64,000 bases of DNA from Combretum micranthum (taxonomy: Eukaryota > Streptophyta > Magnoliopsida > Myrtales > Combretaceae). The notes under the pieces were generated by a model. The model saw only the letters and a program-made list of their open reading frames with translations, did not search any database and was not told where the DNA came from. Location: the NCBI GenBank assembly GCA_024138025.1, contig JAMXBD010001209.1, positions 124,001 to 188,000 of the forward strand. The letters are read 5' to 3'. Positions 23,112-35,000 of the stretch are shown piece by piece. The translations under genes and the position numbers were made by a program. Position 1 is the first letter of the stretch, and each line of letters starts with the position of its first letter.

Positions 23112-24704
23112 TTATTTTTATATACTAATGAAACATTGAAACCTATATAAAATCTATTGTTCACAAATCTTGGTGATAATAGTAAAAGGCCTCATGTTGA
23201 TGTTTTCTTGATATTTCATTAGCCAAAAGATCCGCCCGGGGAGATTCACTCACTGAAAATCTGACTATTGTTGTGATGAAGTTTAAGTCTTACCGAGGCA
23301 ACAAAACTTCCTACTTGCCCATTGGTGGATTACTTAGAGGATCACCGTAACTCTAATTATCAGAATTTTTTAGCCACCGGCTTTTGACTAATGGCTACCA
23401 GAACTCTATATACGTTGTTATAAATTGATTAGAGTAGTTACACCCTGGCTTTATCCCTTCACAAAAAAAAATTTCCTTGAGGAAAATGGGGAAAAAATTG
23501 CAAAATGGAAGTAATATCGAAGCTCGTGAAAATGACTTCTAGTGAATATTGTGCTACACAAATTTATTTTATTTTATTTTTTTATACTTATTGGTCAATT
23601 AGCCAACTCTAGCGGGTTAATCCATGGGTTAAATAGGTTTGGCTTATGTGATCCACTTTTTAAATAGGCTAAAAAAATCAGTCCTAGATGTACTGACCCG
23701 TGGGCTAAACCCATTCTAGAAGAAATAATCAGAAAGCCGGAATCTCTCTATATATCGATGTCTGATTTTTTTTTGTCCTTAATACTCTTTTATTTTTAGC
23801 AATTTATTTACTGTAAATTGTTCGTTGCAATTGTGTTTAATAAAACATAGCCTTTATTATATATAACGTTAAAGGAAAAGCCATATGTAAACCTTTGAAT
23901 TGAATTGGAAGTTAATTTATAAAAGTTTTAAACATAAAGCTTTCACATGCAAATCTCTCACCAATTTGACAATTCAGATTCATCAAAATTGTGCATCACG
24001 TTTGGCTTAACCATTATAGAGCAATCAAAAAGTGCATTTTCATGCAAAAGGATTTTGAGTTTGAAACTTTCATAACAATTTGTTCAACCATCCCCTTATT
24101 CATTGTTCACTCAATCCAGTATTTGGAATTAAAACGAGGTTTAGCTTTTTTATAGCCAGCAGTTTTATTAACTTTTTCAAATTCTTAGCTTATCAAAGAT
24201 TATATTTGAGCTTTGTTGTCTTTGAAGTTTAATGTCTTATCACTTAGATTGATTGAAGTTCAATAAATAAATAACTAAACAAGGGAATCCACTAGGAGCA
24301 ATGCTTATATTATAAAAAGCAAACAAGATGAAATTGAGCTAAACTTGTGTTGAATGGCCAATTTAAGAGCAGAATCAAATTTTGAAATAGAAAGTGAGTT
24401 AGAGGATATTTTTCAAATGTGCAAAAAACTCATTACTGCCTTATTAGTCTAGAATCAAGAATATGAAAATAGAAAATGAGATCAAAGTAATAAAAGAAGG
24501 AAGGAAAAAAAAAACTTTAAAGAAAGAAGTTTCAAATCTCATAAAGAAAATAATGTCTACAAGAAGAGGAAGAGACTCTTCATTAAAATAAGACAATCTT
24601 GTCCAAAGCAAGAAGTGCTAGATGAATTCTCAAAATCTGATTTCTTAAGTCTAATTTGCTTTATCTTTATTTAATATTGGAAATTACATATATCAATGGA
24701 TCAA
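23112..24704. other. Gene-poor DNA, nothing recognised
   Basis: No open frame with recognisable similarity and no terminal repeats were seen. Confidence 0.4.
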
Positions 24705-24990
24705 GATAAATTTTAGGAAATCAACGTTTTAAGTGGGTTAAAAAATATTAATATTATATAAAATGGTGCTGATAAGGGATTAACGTTTTAAATTGTTAGA
24801 GAAAAGGACCAATGTTTTAAGTAAATTGGCAAATGAACAAAAAAAGCATTACTCGCTTGCAGCACTTTATATAATATTAATCCCCTTTTTTTAACCACAT
24901 AAGATATTAATAGCATATTTGTACCATTTTATATAACATTGATCCATTTTTTTAACCACTTAAGACATTGATATCCTATTTTAACTTATC
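24705..24990. mobile_element. 286-bp fold-back MITE
   Basis: The left arm GATAAATTTTAGGAAATCAA...AAGTGGGTTAAAAAA pairs with the right arm, whose reverse complement reads GATAAGTTAAAATAGGATAT...AAGTGGTTAAAAAAA. A further inner match ends at TATATAAAATGGT. The target duplication is not clear. Confidence 0.6.
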
Positions 24991-25805
24991 CTTAAATATG
25001 AAATCCTTTTGTGTAATTTGCTCATTTAAGGTTATTGATAATCCAACAATGGAGTAAAATGGGATTTATAATAGGCTATATAGTAGACCTAGAGTCAATT
25101 GATTGACCTAGAGTTGATTGGTTGACCAACATGATAGCCTACTTTCGAGTCCTCTTTTAATTGCTTTAGTCAACTTAAGTCATGCCATGGGTTAACCCTA
25201 CTTAATTCTAACTCAATTTTTTTCCTTTTGATTTAAAACTCAAATTTTGAGTCTACGATCAATCCTTAGGTAATAATCTATTTCAAGTTGTACACTTCTT
25301 CTTATTCCCTTATTATTGCATGTCTTGATTCAGCCTTACTGAACTCTATTAATTTAACTTAGATTTGAACCCTATAGTGGAACATTAAATTATGAAGGAT
25401 TTTATGCTTTGATTGAGAAACCTTCATCGATCTATGAAGTTTAGAATAAAAGAGGTTATATGCATATCTTTATGTTAAAGTTAGTTGATAAATCTTACTT
25501 GCTTCCTTAGAGATCAAAGTTTGTCAACTTTTCTCCATTTGTACCTTTAAATCAGTTACCTATGATATTAAGAATATATTTATGTTATCAAACATATTAG
25601 TTAATTGCTTATTGCCTTATTCGTCCTTTTTCTTCATTTTTCTTTCCACACACAAACCTTGCAACAATGGAGGGTTCATATTAAATTTGATTTCAAATAA
25701 ATTGTAGTAAAAAGATTATCGACATGGATTAAGATTAATAAACTTGCCTTTCCATATTGAAGTTTGGTTGTTCAGATTTATCTTGAAGAACATGAAGTGG
25801 TATGT

Positions 25806-25841
<36 letters not shown>

Positions 25842-27641
25842 TAGTGCCTAACGTTTTGAGGAGGGATAAAGCGAAAGATTTAGGGTTATATTCATCTATT
25901 ATATGAAGAGAGCTAAATCATGAGGTTTGTTGGTAAGGAATTAGAACAAATTACTATATGTTATCTCTGATTTCAATTTACTTTTAGGGGTATTTCATTA
26001 AACATGAGATTCTTCGTATAGATACTAAGAATCTTTTACTTGAAAAATAATGAAATATGTTCAAATTCTGAAATAAAAATTTGCCTTTGATAAAAACACT
26101 TCAATAGAATTATTTTTAAATTCAAAAGAATTTTTTGAATATCTATAGTAAGATAAATAATTGTATTAGCATCTAGACAACTTATAAGTAATTTCCATTA
26201 AAACCATTATTTTATTAGGGAAGGAAAATTGCTTTTTACACTTGCTAAGAAACAAACGAGTTTTTCATAGAAAGTGATTATTCTTGCGTTTGTAACTGTA
26301 TTATGTCCATAGGGAAAGCTTTTTCACAAACCACTATCTATAACCATTCTCAAATGAATTTCTATAAATCTTCTCAAATAAAATGATTTTCCATAAATAT
26401 CTTTTATTAATTGTTGGACTTTAAAAACATGATTTTTAGAATGTGTGGAGAAACAATATCTTGTGGTTGGGATATTGGTGGATCATTCCTTGACAAGCTT
26501 GACCATTATAGGAAGCTTAAGAGAAATTTTTGAATACATAATTAACCTTTTAGCAAGAAGTACTTTGGAAGATTTACAAGACTATGATATATTTATTAAC
26601 AATTGCTTAAAACGAACTTTTGATTATTGTTTTGTGTGTTTACTTTTAAGAACAAGTATCTTTATTGGTGGTAGATCATAGGTGTTATAGTTAGATTTTA
26701 GTTGTAATTTGAAATTTAGATTTTTGTGATCTAGTATGGGAAGTGAGAAAAATTGGGTAAAGTTGTTGGGGTTATACTAGTGGAAAGTTAAGAGGCCTCA
26801 TAAAAACTGCAAAGAATATAAAAACTATAGCTTTTGTTATCTATTGTGACTTGTGGGAATTGTTTCAATTACCGGCTCACTTGTCCTTGCTGAAAAGAGA
26901 TAGTGAATTCCGAACAATCAAGTTGATCATGTCAGTAGAAAGGATAGGTAGAAGGTTAAGCCCTTATATATTTGGGTTTTGTCTCCCTTTCCTTACTCTC
27001 TCTTTGTTTACTTCATTTATTGCTTGTTATTTTGCATTCTTAACTTGCAAATCTATACAAACATTTCAAAAAGTATACACACTTAATTATGAATTTTTTT
27101 AGTAGCTCCACATCATATTTGGAAGCTGTTCATAATAAATCATTTTGCTCTTTCATCATTAGTTAAAGTCTCACATTCTTAGGAAAGTTGCTTAATTTTT
27201 TGAGCTAAAGATCAACGGAAACCAATGATATTTTCTTGTTTTAACGGCAATCTACCTCATGCTCAATTTGTTTGATGGATGGAAATAAGTTTCATATCGA
27301 TAATACGAGATGCAACCCCTCATAGGAGCAATGGGTCCAAAATTTTAGTCTGTTATTATGAATGAAAACTATATTCTAATAAAAGCATTAACTTCTAAAC
27401 CAACGAGGAAGAAGAATTTAATGCTTGAGGATAGCCAAAATGAAGGTATGCCGTCAATAAATGCAACCTTTTGGAACGAGGAGATCAATAACAAAGCGGT
27501 ACCATCTCATCAAACAATCCTTGGGTTCTTATTAATTTGGCGCACCGAGATCAAAAGCAATAAAATGTAGTGGGTATTTTATTAGAGTATAGTTTTTATT
27601 TTGGTATATTTTGTCGTTTTCAAGGGTTGAACACATGTTTA
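24991..27641. other. Gene-poor DNA
   Basis: Several short open frames (e.g. 26445-26681, 26851-27102) match no family that I recognise and lack supporting splice structure. Confidence 0.4.
25808..25839. repeat. (AG)n microsatellite
   Basis: An uninterrupted run of about 16 AG dinucleotides. Confidence 0.95.
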
Positions 27642-28073
27642 GGATTGATTTAAAAAAAATACACAAATATAAATTATACAAAAAAAATTACCAAAATAGT
27701 GCTCATATATTGCATATTGGAGTGGAGATACAATTATGTATACTTGTATCGCATTTTCGGATAGATATATAGCAACCTAGGCGAAAAAAAATTTAGGTGC
27801 TTGAGTATCACATGTTGGTTATGCGATACTTGTCTGATCCTGTATCGCATAACCAACGAGCGATACATATATCCAATGAGCGATACACCTATATTTATAT
27901 GTGTATCGCTCGTTGGTCATGTGATACACATGTAAGTGTATTGTTCAACCGATATACAATACACTTATAATTTAAAAAAAATTTGTATTGCATTACGAAG
28001 ATGCAATACAACAACACTACTTTTGTAATTTTTTTTTTTATAATTTTGTTTTATGGAATTTTTTTTTGAAAGT
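27642..28073. mobile_element. AT-rich MITE with long inverted ends, copy B
   Basis: Related to 6844-7232: it shares the terminal TATAAATTATAC/AAAAATTAC...TAGTG inverted ends and internal TGTATCGC/GATACA words. Flanks ACATGTTTA (27633-27641) and ACATGTTAC (28074-28082) agree at 7 of 9 bases, compatible with a 9-bp target duplication. It lies just 5' of a copia RT fossil. Confidence 0.65.
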
Positions 28074-28134
28074 ACATGTTACATGTAAAAGTATCAATAC
28101 ATATAATCCTACCGCAAGAACATCTTTATAAAAA

Positions 28135-28545
28135 TTCTTTTAGCTTTATTTTCCATTTACTTGTATCATGTGTATTATATGGATGTTAAAATAATATTCT
28201 TAAATGTGAAACTTGATGAATAGGTCTCCATGAAACATATTGGAGATTTGTTTAATGTGTAATAAGGAGAAAATTTATAAATTTACAAATCATTATATGG
28301 GTTTAAACAAGCTCCTATATAATGTTATGGGAAATTTGACAAGTATTTGATATGTGATTTCAAATATAACAATGAAAATAAATATATTTAATAAAAAACT
28401 TGTCAATAAGTATAGACTGATAATTTATATCTATATAGATGGCCTTATCTTATCTAGAATACATTCAAAATATAAATGTCATAAAAATTTATTTGAACTT
28501 TATGAAATTTTTATACGGAGGATTAATTTTAAATCAAGATAAAGT
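28135..28545 (+). pseudogene. Ty1/copia reverse transcriptase fossil
   Basis: Translated pieces in order match copia RT: MDVKIIFLNVKLDE (from 28179), then KSLYGFKQAP near 28285-28315, then IYIYIDGLIL near 28420-28450 in place of the usual YVDD block. There are internal stops and frame changes, and no LTRs were seen. It is a short, old fragment. Confidence 0.75.
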
Positions 28546-29047
28546 TATATTATATTAAAAATGTTAAAACATGATGGTGCATCCTTACCTTACCTCCTCC
28601 CATATTGAAGGCAAAAACAATCCATCAACAAAGCGTTGACCATTGACCTTGTAGAAAGTACCTACACATTACACAACTCGACTTTGCCAACGAGGATGGC
28701 ACGTGCTTCGTCTGATCCACTTTTCACCTGAATTTCAATAGATCTCCTCGTCCGCTGCGGCTTCACCTCCACATCTTACACAGTAGATTAATTGAATCAA
28801 CGCTCCAGATCTCTTCTTGCATCGTCTGGCCGCCCGAACTTCAGTAATTCATAACTCACGATTCCACATTTCCATCCCTCGCATCGGGGGCAACAAGCCA
28901 CAACAATTTGATTTCTTTTTTTTTTTTCCCCTAATTTTTTTATCTTAAATTCTTCTATAAACCTTAAACCAAATCAAATTGAAATTGGATAAGTAATTTC
29001 TTGAACGGATACAGATACAGATCTTGACTTGAATTGAATCGAATTAA

Positions 29048-29068
29048 ATGCGAAGAAGCGAATTGTGA
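29048..29068 (+). other. Upstream ORF in the leader of the RELCH-like gene
   Basis: ATG CGA AGA AGC GAA TTG TGA encodes six residues and ends 20 nt before the main start at 29089. A second upstream ATG at 29075 opens a 13-codon frame that overlaps the main start (stop at 29114-29116). Both would reduce initiation at 29089 if they are in the mRNA; the transcription start is not known. Confidence 0.45.
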
Positions 29069-29088
29069 GCTTGTTATGTGTTACGGTT

Positions 29089-32000
29089 ATGGATGTGGAG
29101 AGATCGTCCCTGTGTAATTGCGTTGTGAACTTCTTGTTAGAAGAGAACTACATATTAACGGCATTCGAGCTTCTTCACGAGCTTCTTGATGATGGACGCG
29201 ATGATCAGGCGATTCGTCTCAAGGAATACTTCTCCAATTCTTCCAATTTCCCTCCCGATCAAATATCTCGGTTTAATTCTCTTCGAGGTATAAAAATCTC
29301 TCTATCATTTTGATCTCAATGATAGCGTAGTTGTATTTTGGAGAATTTGATACGTGAATGTATTGAGTCGAGAAATGGCGGTTCGTATTGAGATGTTGAT
29401 CTTGAAGTGAATTGTGCGGTGCAATAATAGTTTACTGATTCTGCGTAGATGAATGGGCCACAAATTCATCTACTTGATTAGGTTTCGAATGATTGAAAGG
29501 TTTAGCTTTTGCAAACTGAACCAGGAGAGAGAATTGATTAGTATGCTTTGTAGCTGGCATCTTACCAGGTATTCAACTTAAGATCAAGTGAACAGCAGTG
29601 TTTAGGAAAGAAATATGCATTGTGAAAATTTAGATTTTTGTGATGTAGTTCCTGAAATTAAGTCGGCGCGATTTGATTATTCAAAAAATGAACCTTTTAC
29701 CTTGAAAAGGTGTTTCTTTGAGTAGTTAAAATAAAAAACTTCATATGCTTTACATGCATTCTTATATTGAATAGCTTCTATACAGTTGAGGAATTTCTCT
29801 TGGTTTTTTGCTTAAAAAAGTGATTGTATTTAGATGCCATCAGCTAATATACTTGAACAAGATATATAGGTTTATATTCTGCCATTTGATATTGTGATTT
29901 AGAACTATAAGTTTTTTTCTTCTTTTTCAACCAGTAAATAAGTTCTATGACATAAATTGACTTGGAACTTAGATGTTGTTGATGTTGTTTTGTTAAATTG
30001 CGTAAGAGCAGTCGCTGACCCTCAAAGTTTGCTGGAGGAGAAAGAAGCATTGCAAGAAAAATTGGCAATAAATGAATACGAGTTGCGTTTAGCGAAAGAG
30101 GACATTGTAAAGTTGCAGGCCGAATTGCGGAAGAAGAATGAACAATCTTCAATAGAGCCAAGTGGTAATCTCTCGTTCTGTCTTTCCTTAAAGTTGGCCT
30201 TCTATACCAGTTTCACTATGTGAAGTGCATCCTAGTAATAAAATGAGCAGATGCTGTGGTCTATATATATATATTTTTTTTCTCCATGTTCAAATCGGCA
30301 TTAGACATTCCTATAACTTCAATCTTCTGCTGGACCTGCCAGACGAATGTTCACCATATTTTGTTTTATAACTTCAAATGCTAGACAAACGTATGCCACT
30401 AGTCAGATTGCCTTATTGACTTTTATGTACATGCAGTTCTCAATACAGAATCTAGTAATAAAGGACCAGAAATACAGCGGGAAAAGAAGGACAGTTCCTT
30501 TTCTGACTTAGGTCCTTTGAAGGATAGTGAACGGCGAGATCTTAATTGTGCAGTTAAAGAGTATTTGCTTTTAGCTGGCTATCGGTTGACTGCAATGACA
30601 TTTTATGAAGAGGTCAGCCCCATGTGACCCCTTTGTGCTTTTTTATTTGTTGATTTGATGTTGCCTGAAGATGTTGCTCCATTTCTATTAACTTGTCTTT
30701 GTGAGTAATGATACTATGTAACTTATTTCCCTCTTCCAAGTTAGTTCTGTGTGCATGTGCATAAACCATATGTTTGTGATGACGCCTTTTATAACCTGCA
30801 ATAGAATAACATAATTATCATTCACATATGAATTTGACATGCATAGTTTATAAGCTTCTCATGTGTATCTGGATGAAGTAGGGATTAGCCATCCATGCAA
30901 TAAGCACCAAGTCATAGAAGATCTGTTGTGACTCTTTATGCTGATATGTATTAATTAATTAATTTTTACCATCTGATTGATTGTCCATGTGTGCTCTGAG
31001 ATTTTTCTTCCTTGTTTGAAGTGCCTCGTAGTTGTTGTCAACATCTGCCAGTGATGAACTCATGCACACTTGAGTACTTCAGTTAAGAAATTTAAGGTGT
31101 CAATTGTTGTGTACATTGATCTTCAAGAATATTAGGTTTCACTCCTCTGAAGTATTTTGATCCATTTCTGTATATAACTTTGCTGCATTTAGATACCTTT
31201 CTAATTCTTGGCTGCAGGTTACAGACCAGAACTTGGATGTATGGCCAGAAACTCCTGCATGTGTGCCTGATGCTCTGAGACACTACTATTATCAGTATCT
31301 TTCATCCACTACAGAAGCTGCTGAGGTTATACATTGTCTCCTCAACTTACTAGTTGAGGCTACTTGCTCTTTACCTATCATAAATTACTATCTCTGATCA
31401 AATTCTTGTTAGTATAAATTAACATCACTAGAAATTCAAAATGCCATTTTCATGGTAAATCTCCTCATATTTTTTTTCCCTAAAAGAAGTAATGCGAGTT
31501 CTTGGTAATAAGACTTCAATCCTCCTCTAGAGTTTCTACGATATGTAACTTCTGTCTGATAATGTGATGTCTGAAAATTTGCATTAATTCATTGGAATCC
31601 CATCTTATTGTTGACATCTAAAATATTGAATGCGTAAAGTACTGCATGTTATAAGAAGGCTCGTGCTGCAGGAGAAAATGACTATTCTTCGAGAAATTGA
31701 GTCATACAAAAAAGAAAATATGAGTTTGATCAATGAAAAGGGATGCTTATTGAAAACAAAGGATCTGGCAGACAGTCAAATATCTATGTTGAATAAAACA
31801 GTGGAAGGTCTGCAGAAAGATCTTAAAGATCGTGAGAACGAGGTATTCTTTTGCTATTTTGCCACCTATTTTAACAATAGTGTACTCTTCTCAGGATGAT
31901 AAACATTCATCTAATATATGTTTGCAGGTACAAGTTTTGAAGCAGTCCTTAGAGCACCAGAGACAGGAGCTCAATGGGTGCAGGGCTGAGATCACCTCAT

Positions 32001-35000
32001 TAAAAATGCACATTGAGGGATCTCTTGCTGGAAAGGATATTTCACCTGCTGATGCTGATCATGTCCAATCTCACACCCTGGAAAAATATAAGGAACAAAT
32101 TATATCTCTTCAATTGGAAATTGAGAGTTTGAAGGAAAAACTTGCAAATGTTCCTGCTACCTTAGATTCCCCTAATACTCAGGAAGAGCTTATTCTAAAA
32201 GAAGAAATCATAGTTGAGATACATGAAGATAAGGTTGTGCCATCTCAGTCAGTTGAATTGTCTCCTACACCTGGAGATAAACAGGATGGTAATTCTGATG
32301 CCACTCAAACATTTGGTGATGGAACATTTAAATCTGAGGAAGCTTTGCAAGATCAGGTGAGTGAACAGACAAATGGCAATAGCACTCCCATGAACAGTGA
32401 TAATCTTGTCAAGCAAAATGGTGAAATACTGTCAGATGATAAGAGCGTACTTGTGAAATCATCTGGTGATCTTTCTGAAAAGGATGCATCTTTAAAGATG
32501 GTAAGTCAATATATGTGCCTGAAAGGATTATAGTAGAAGGAGAACGATTAACCGGGGAGGGGCAACCTTTTTCCTGCATCTTTTTCTTGCAAATCTATGT
32601 TCTTATGTCATCATGGGAATAAACTGTGGCCTTGCAGGTTCCAGAAACCATCCAAATTCTTGCAGATGCCTTGCCAAGGATCGTTCCTTATGTCTTGATC
32701 AACCATCGAGAGGTTGTTATGCTTGCACATTGTATGCTTATAGAAATTATTAGAATCTCTTGGAAGTACATTGTTTGAACTTACAGGACCGTTTATTTTC
32801 AGGAACTTCTCCCATTAATTATGTGTGCAATTGAGCGGCACCCAGATAGTTCCACACGAGATTCCTTGACTCATACACTCTTCAATTTAATTAAGCGCCC
32901 TGATGAACAGCAGAGAAGGATCATAATGGATGTATGTTTCTTTCTTTGCCAGAATTCTAAATTGTCTGATTGGAGTCTTGGAATCTGAGCACAATTATCT
33001 AAATCTCTTTTTCTTCCTTGTAGGCTTGTGTAAGCCTTGCCAAGAATGTTGGGGAGATGAGAACTGAGACAGAATTGCTTCCTCAATGTTGGGAGCAAGT
33101 GAGTAATAGTAACTATTTCCTAGAACTTCAGTTCCTAAGGGATTGCATTTAACATCTTGTACTTTCCCTTCTCAGATAAATCACATGTATGAGGAGCGTA
33201 GGCTGCTTGTTGCTCAATCATGCGGAGAACTTGCAGAATTCGTCAGGCCCGAGATTCGAGACTCGCTTATCTTGTCCATTATTCAGCAGCTGGTCGAGGA
33301 TTCTGCCACAATAGTTCGGGAGGCTGCTGCCCACAACTTGGCTCTGCTGCTTCCACTTTTCCCTAACATGGACAAATATTTCAAGGTCAGCCTCACTAAA
33401 TATGCCTTCAGGCAATCATGGAGAAGAAATCTGACTTCTTGCCAGATTTGGCTACAATGTAAGCTCTAGAACAGGTTGATGACACTCGGTCTAGGGAGCT
33501 GGAGAATTTTCCCCTGATTACAGTGTACATTGACTGATGAGAGACTTGCAAAAACAATATTTACTGATCCTTCTGTTGATATTTGGCCTTTGCTAGGTTG
33601 AAGAGTTAATGTTTCAACTAGTTTGTGATCCTTCTGGTGTGGTGGTGGAGACAACCTTGAGAGAGTTAGTTCCAGGAGTTGTTAAGTGGGCAAACAACTT
33701 AGACAATATCCTGAGAGTTTTACTTTCTCATCTGTTAAGCTCTGCACAGGTAAGTTCATTAGTCAAGAAGACATCTATATAGATGCTGTGCGTTCTTCAT
33801 GATTACATATTAATCCTTCTTTCTTTGTATTATAGCGATGTCCACCACTTTCAGGTGTAGAAGGTTCTCTCGAGTCACATCTTCGTGTTCTAGGAGAACG
33901 GGAACGGTGGAATATTGATGTTTTGCTCAGGATGTTGTCTGAGATGATTCCCTATGTGTACCAAAAAGCAATAGAAACATGTCCATATTCACCCAGTTTG
34001 CAGTCTACAGAGGCAGTCTTTTCAGAAGACTTGCTTGAATTATATTCGGGTAATATTTTGTTCTTATATGCTTAACAGTTCATGTTCCTGCAAAATTTTG
34101 GGATGCATCTTGTATGGGATGATCTTAGTTATTTAAGGTCGGACATTTTGTGTTATTGCCATCTTTCTTTCAAACTATTCATTGTAAAAGGGAAGCTAGA
34201 CACCTGGCTTCTCTTCAATTTGTGTTGAGCTGCATCATAGCTATGTTTGAAGTTATAATTAATTTTACAGTTATTTTCCTTTTAGTGGCCCAAAATCTAC
34301 TTTTCCAAAATAAAGTGATTATCAATTCGTATGGTGGATATTATTCAAATGAAGTGGACCATCAATGTTAATTTGGTTCTTGCTATCTAATATTCTATTT
34401 TTAATCATCAAGACAGTAACTTCATTTATAAGATGCTAGCAATGGCTTAAAAACAATTCATAAGTCATTGTCATACTTGATTCTGTGGCATAGCACAAGA
34501 GGCTTTTCCTTTTTGGTTTATGGGAAGATTTTAATTGAAATCTTCTAAAGTAGTACTCCCTATCCCCTTTGATAGTCCATATTACCAAAATGGATGTCCT
34601 TGAATTGTTCTCTTTCTTTTAAATCAAAAGATATTTACTTCGAGACTACAAATTTTTTTCCCTAAAGTGGTGAATTGAAGAACTAAAGATTATTTGGCGA
34701 TGGGAAAAAGTGGATTGTACATGGGAATGATCGCTTTTCCAGAGCCATCATTAACATTTTCAAATACAGTGCACATGTTAAAAGAAACCATAAAATTAGG
34801 ACAGAATATCTGCCACAGTAGGAATCGACTGCCAAATATGCCTGCTCTTGATGCATATTACCACAGAGTAGGGTTTGAGATATGCAGATTACCATGACAA
34901 GCTTGAAAATAACAATTTTCTAGTGTCTCCTTTCAAGACTTTTAAATCAAACAGATGCCCTTGTCTTGGAACAGAGAGGAAGTCCTAAATAGGTTCAAAA

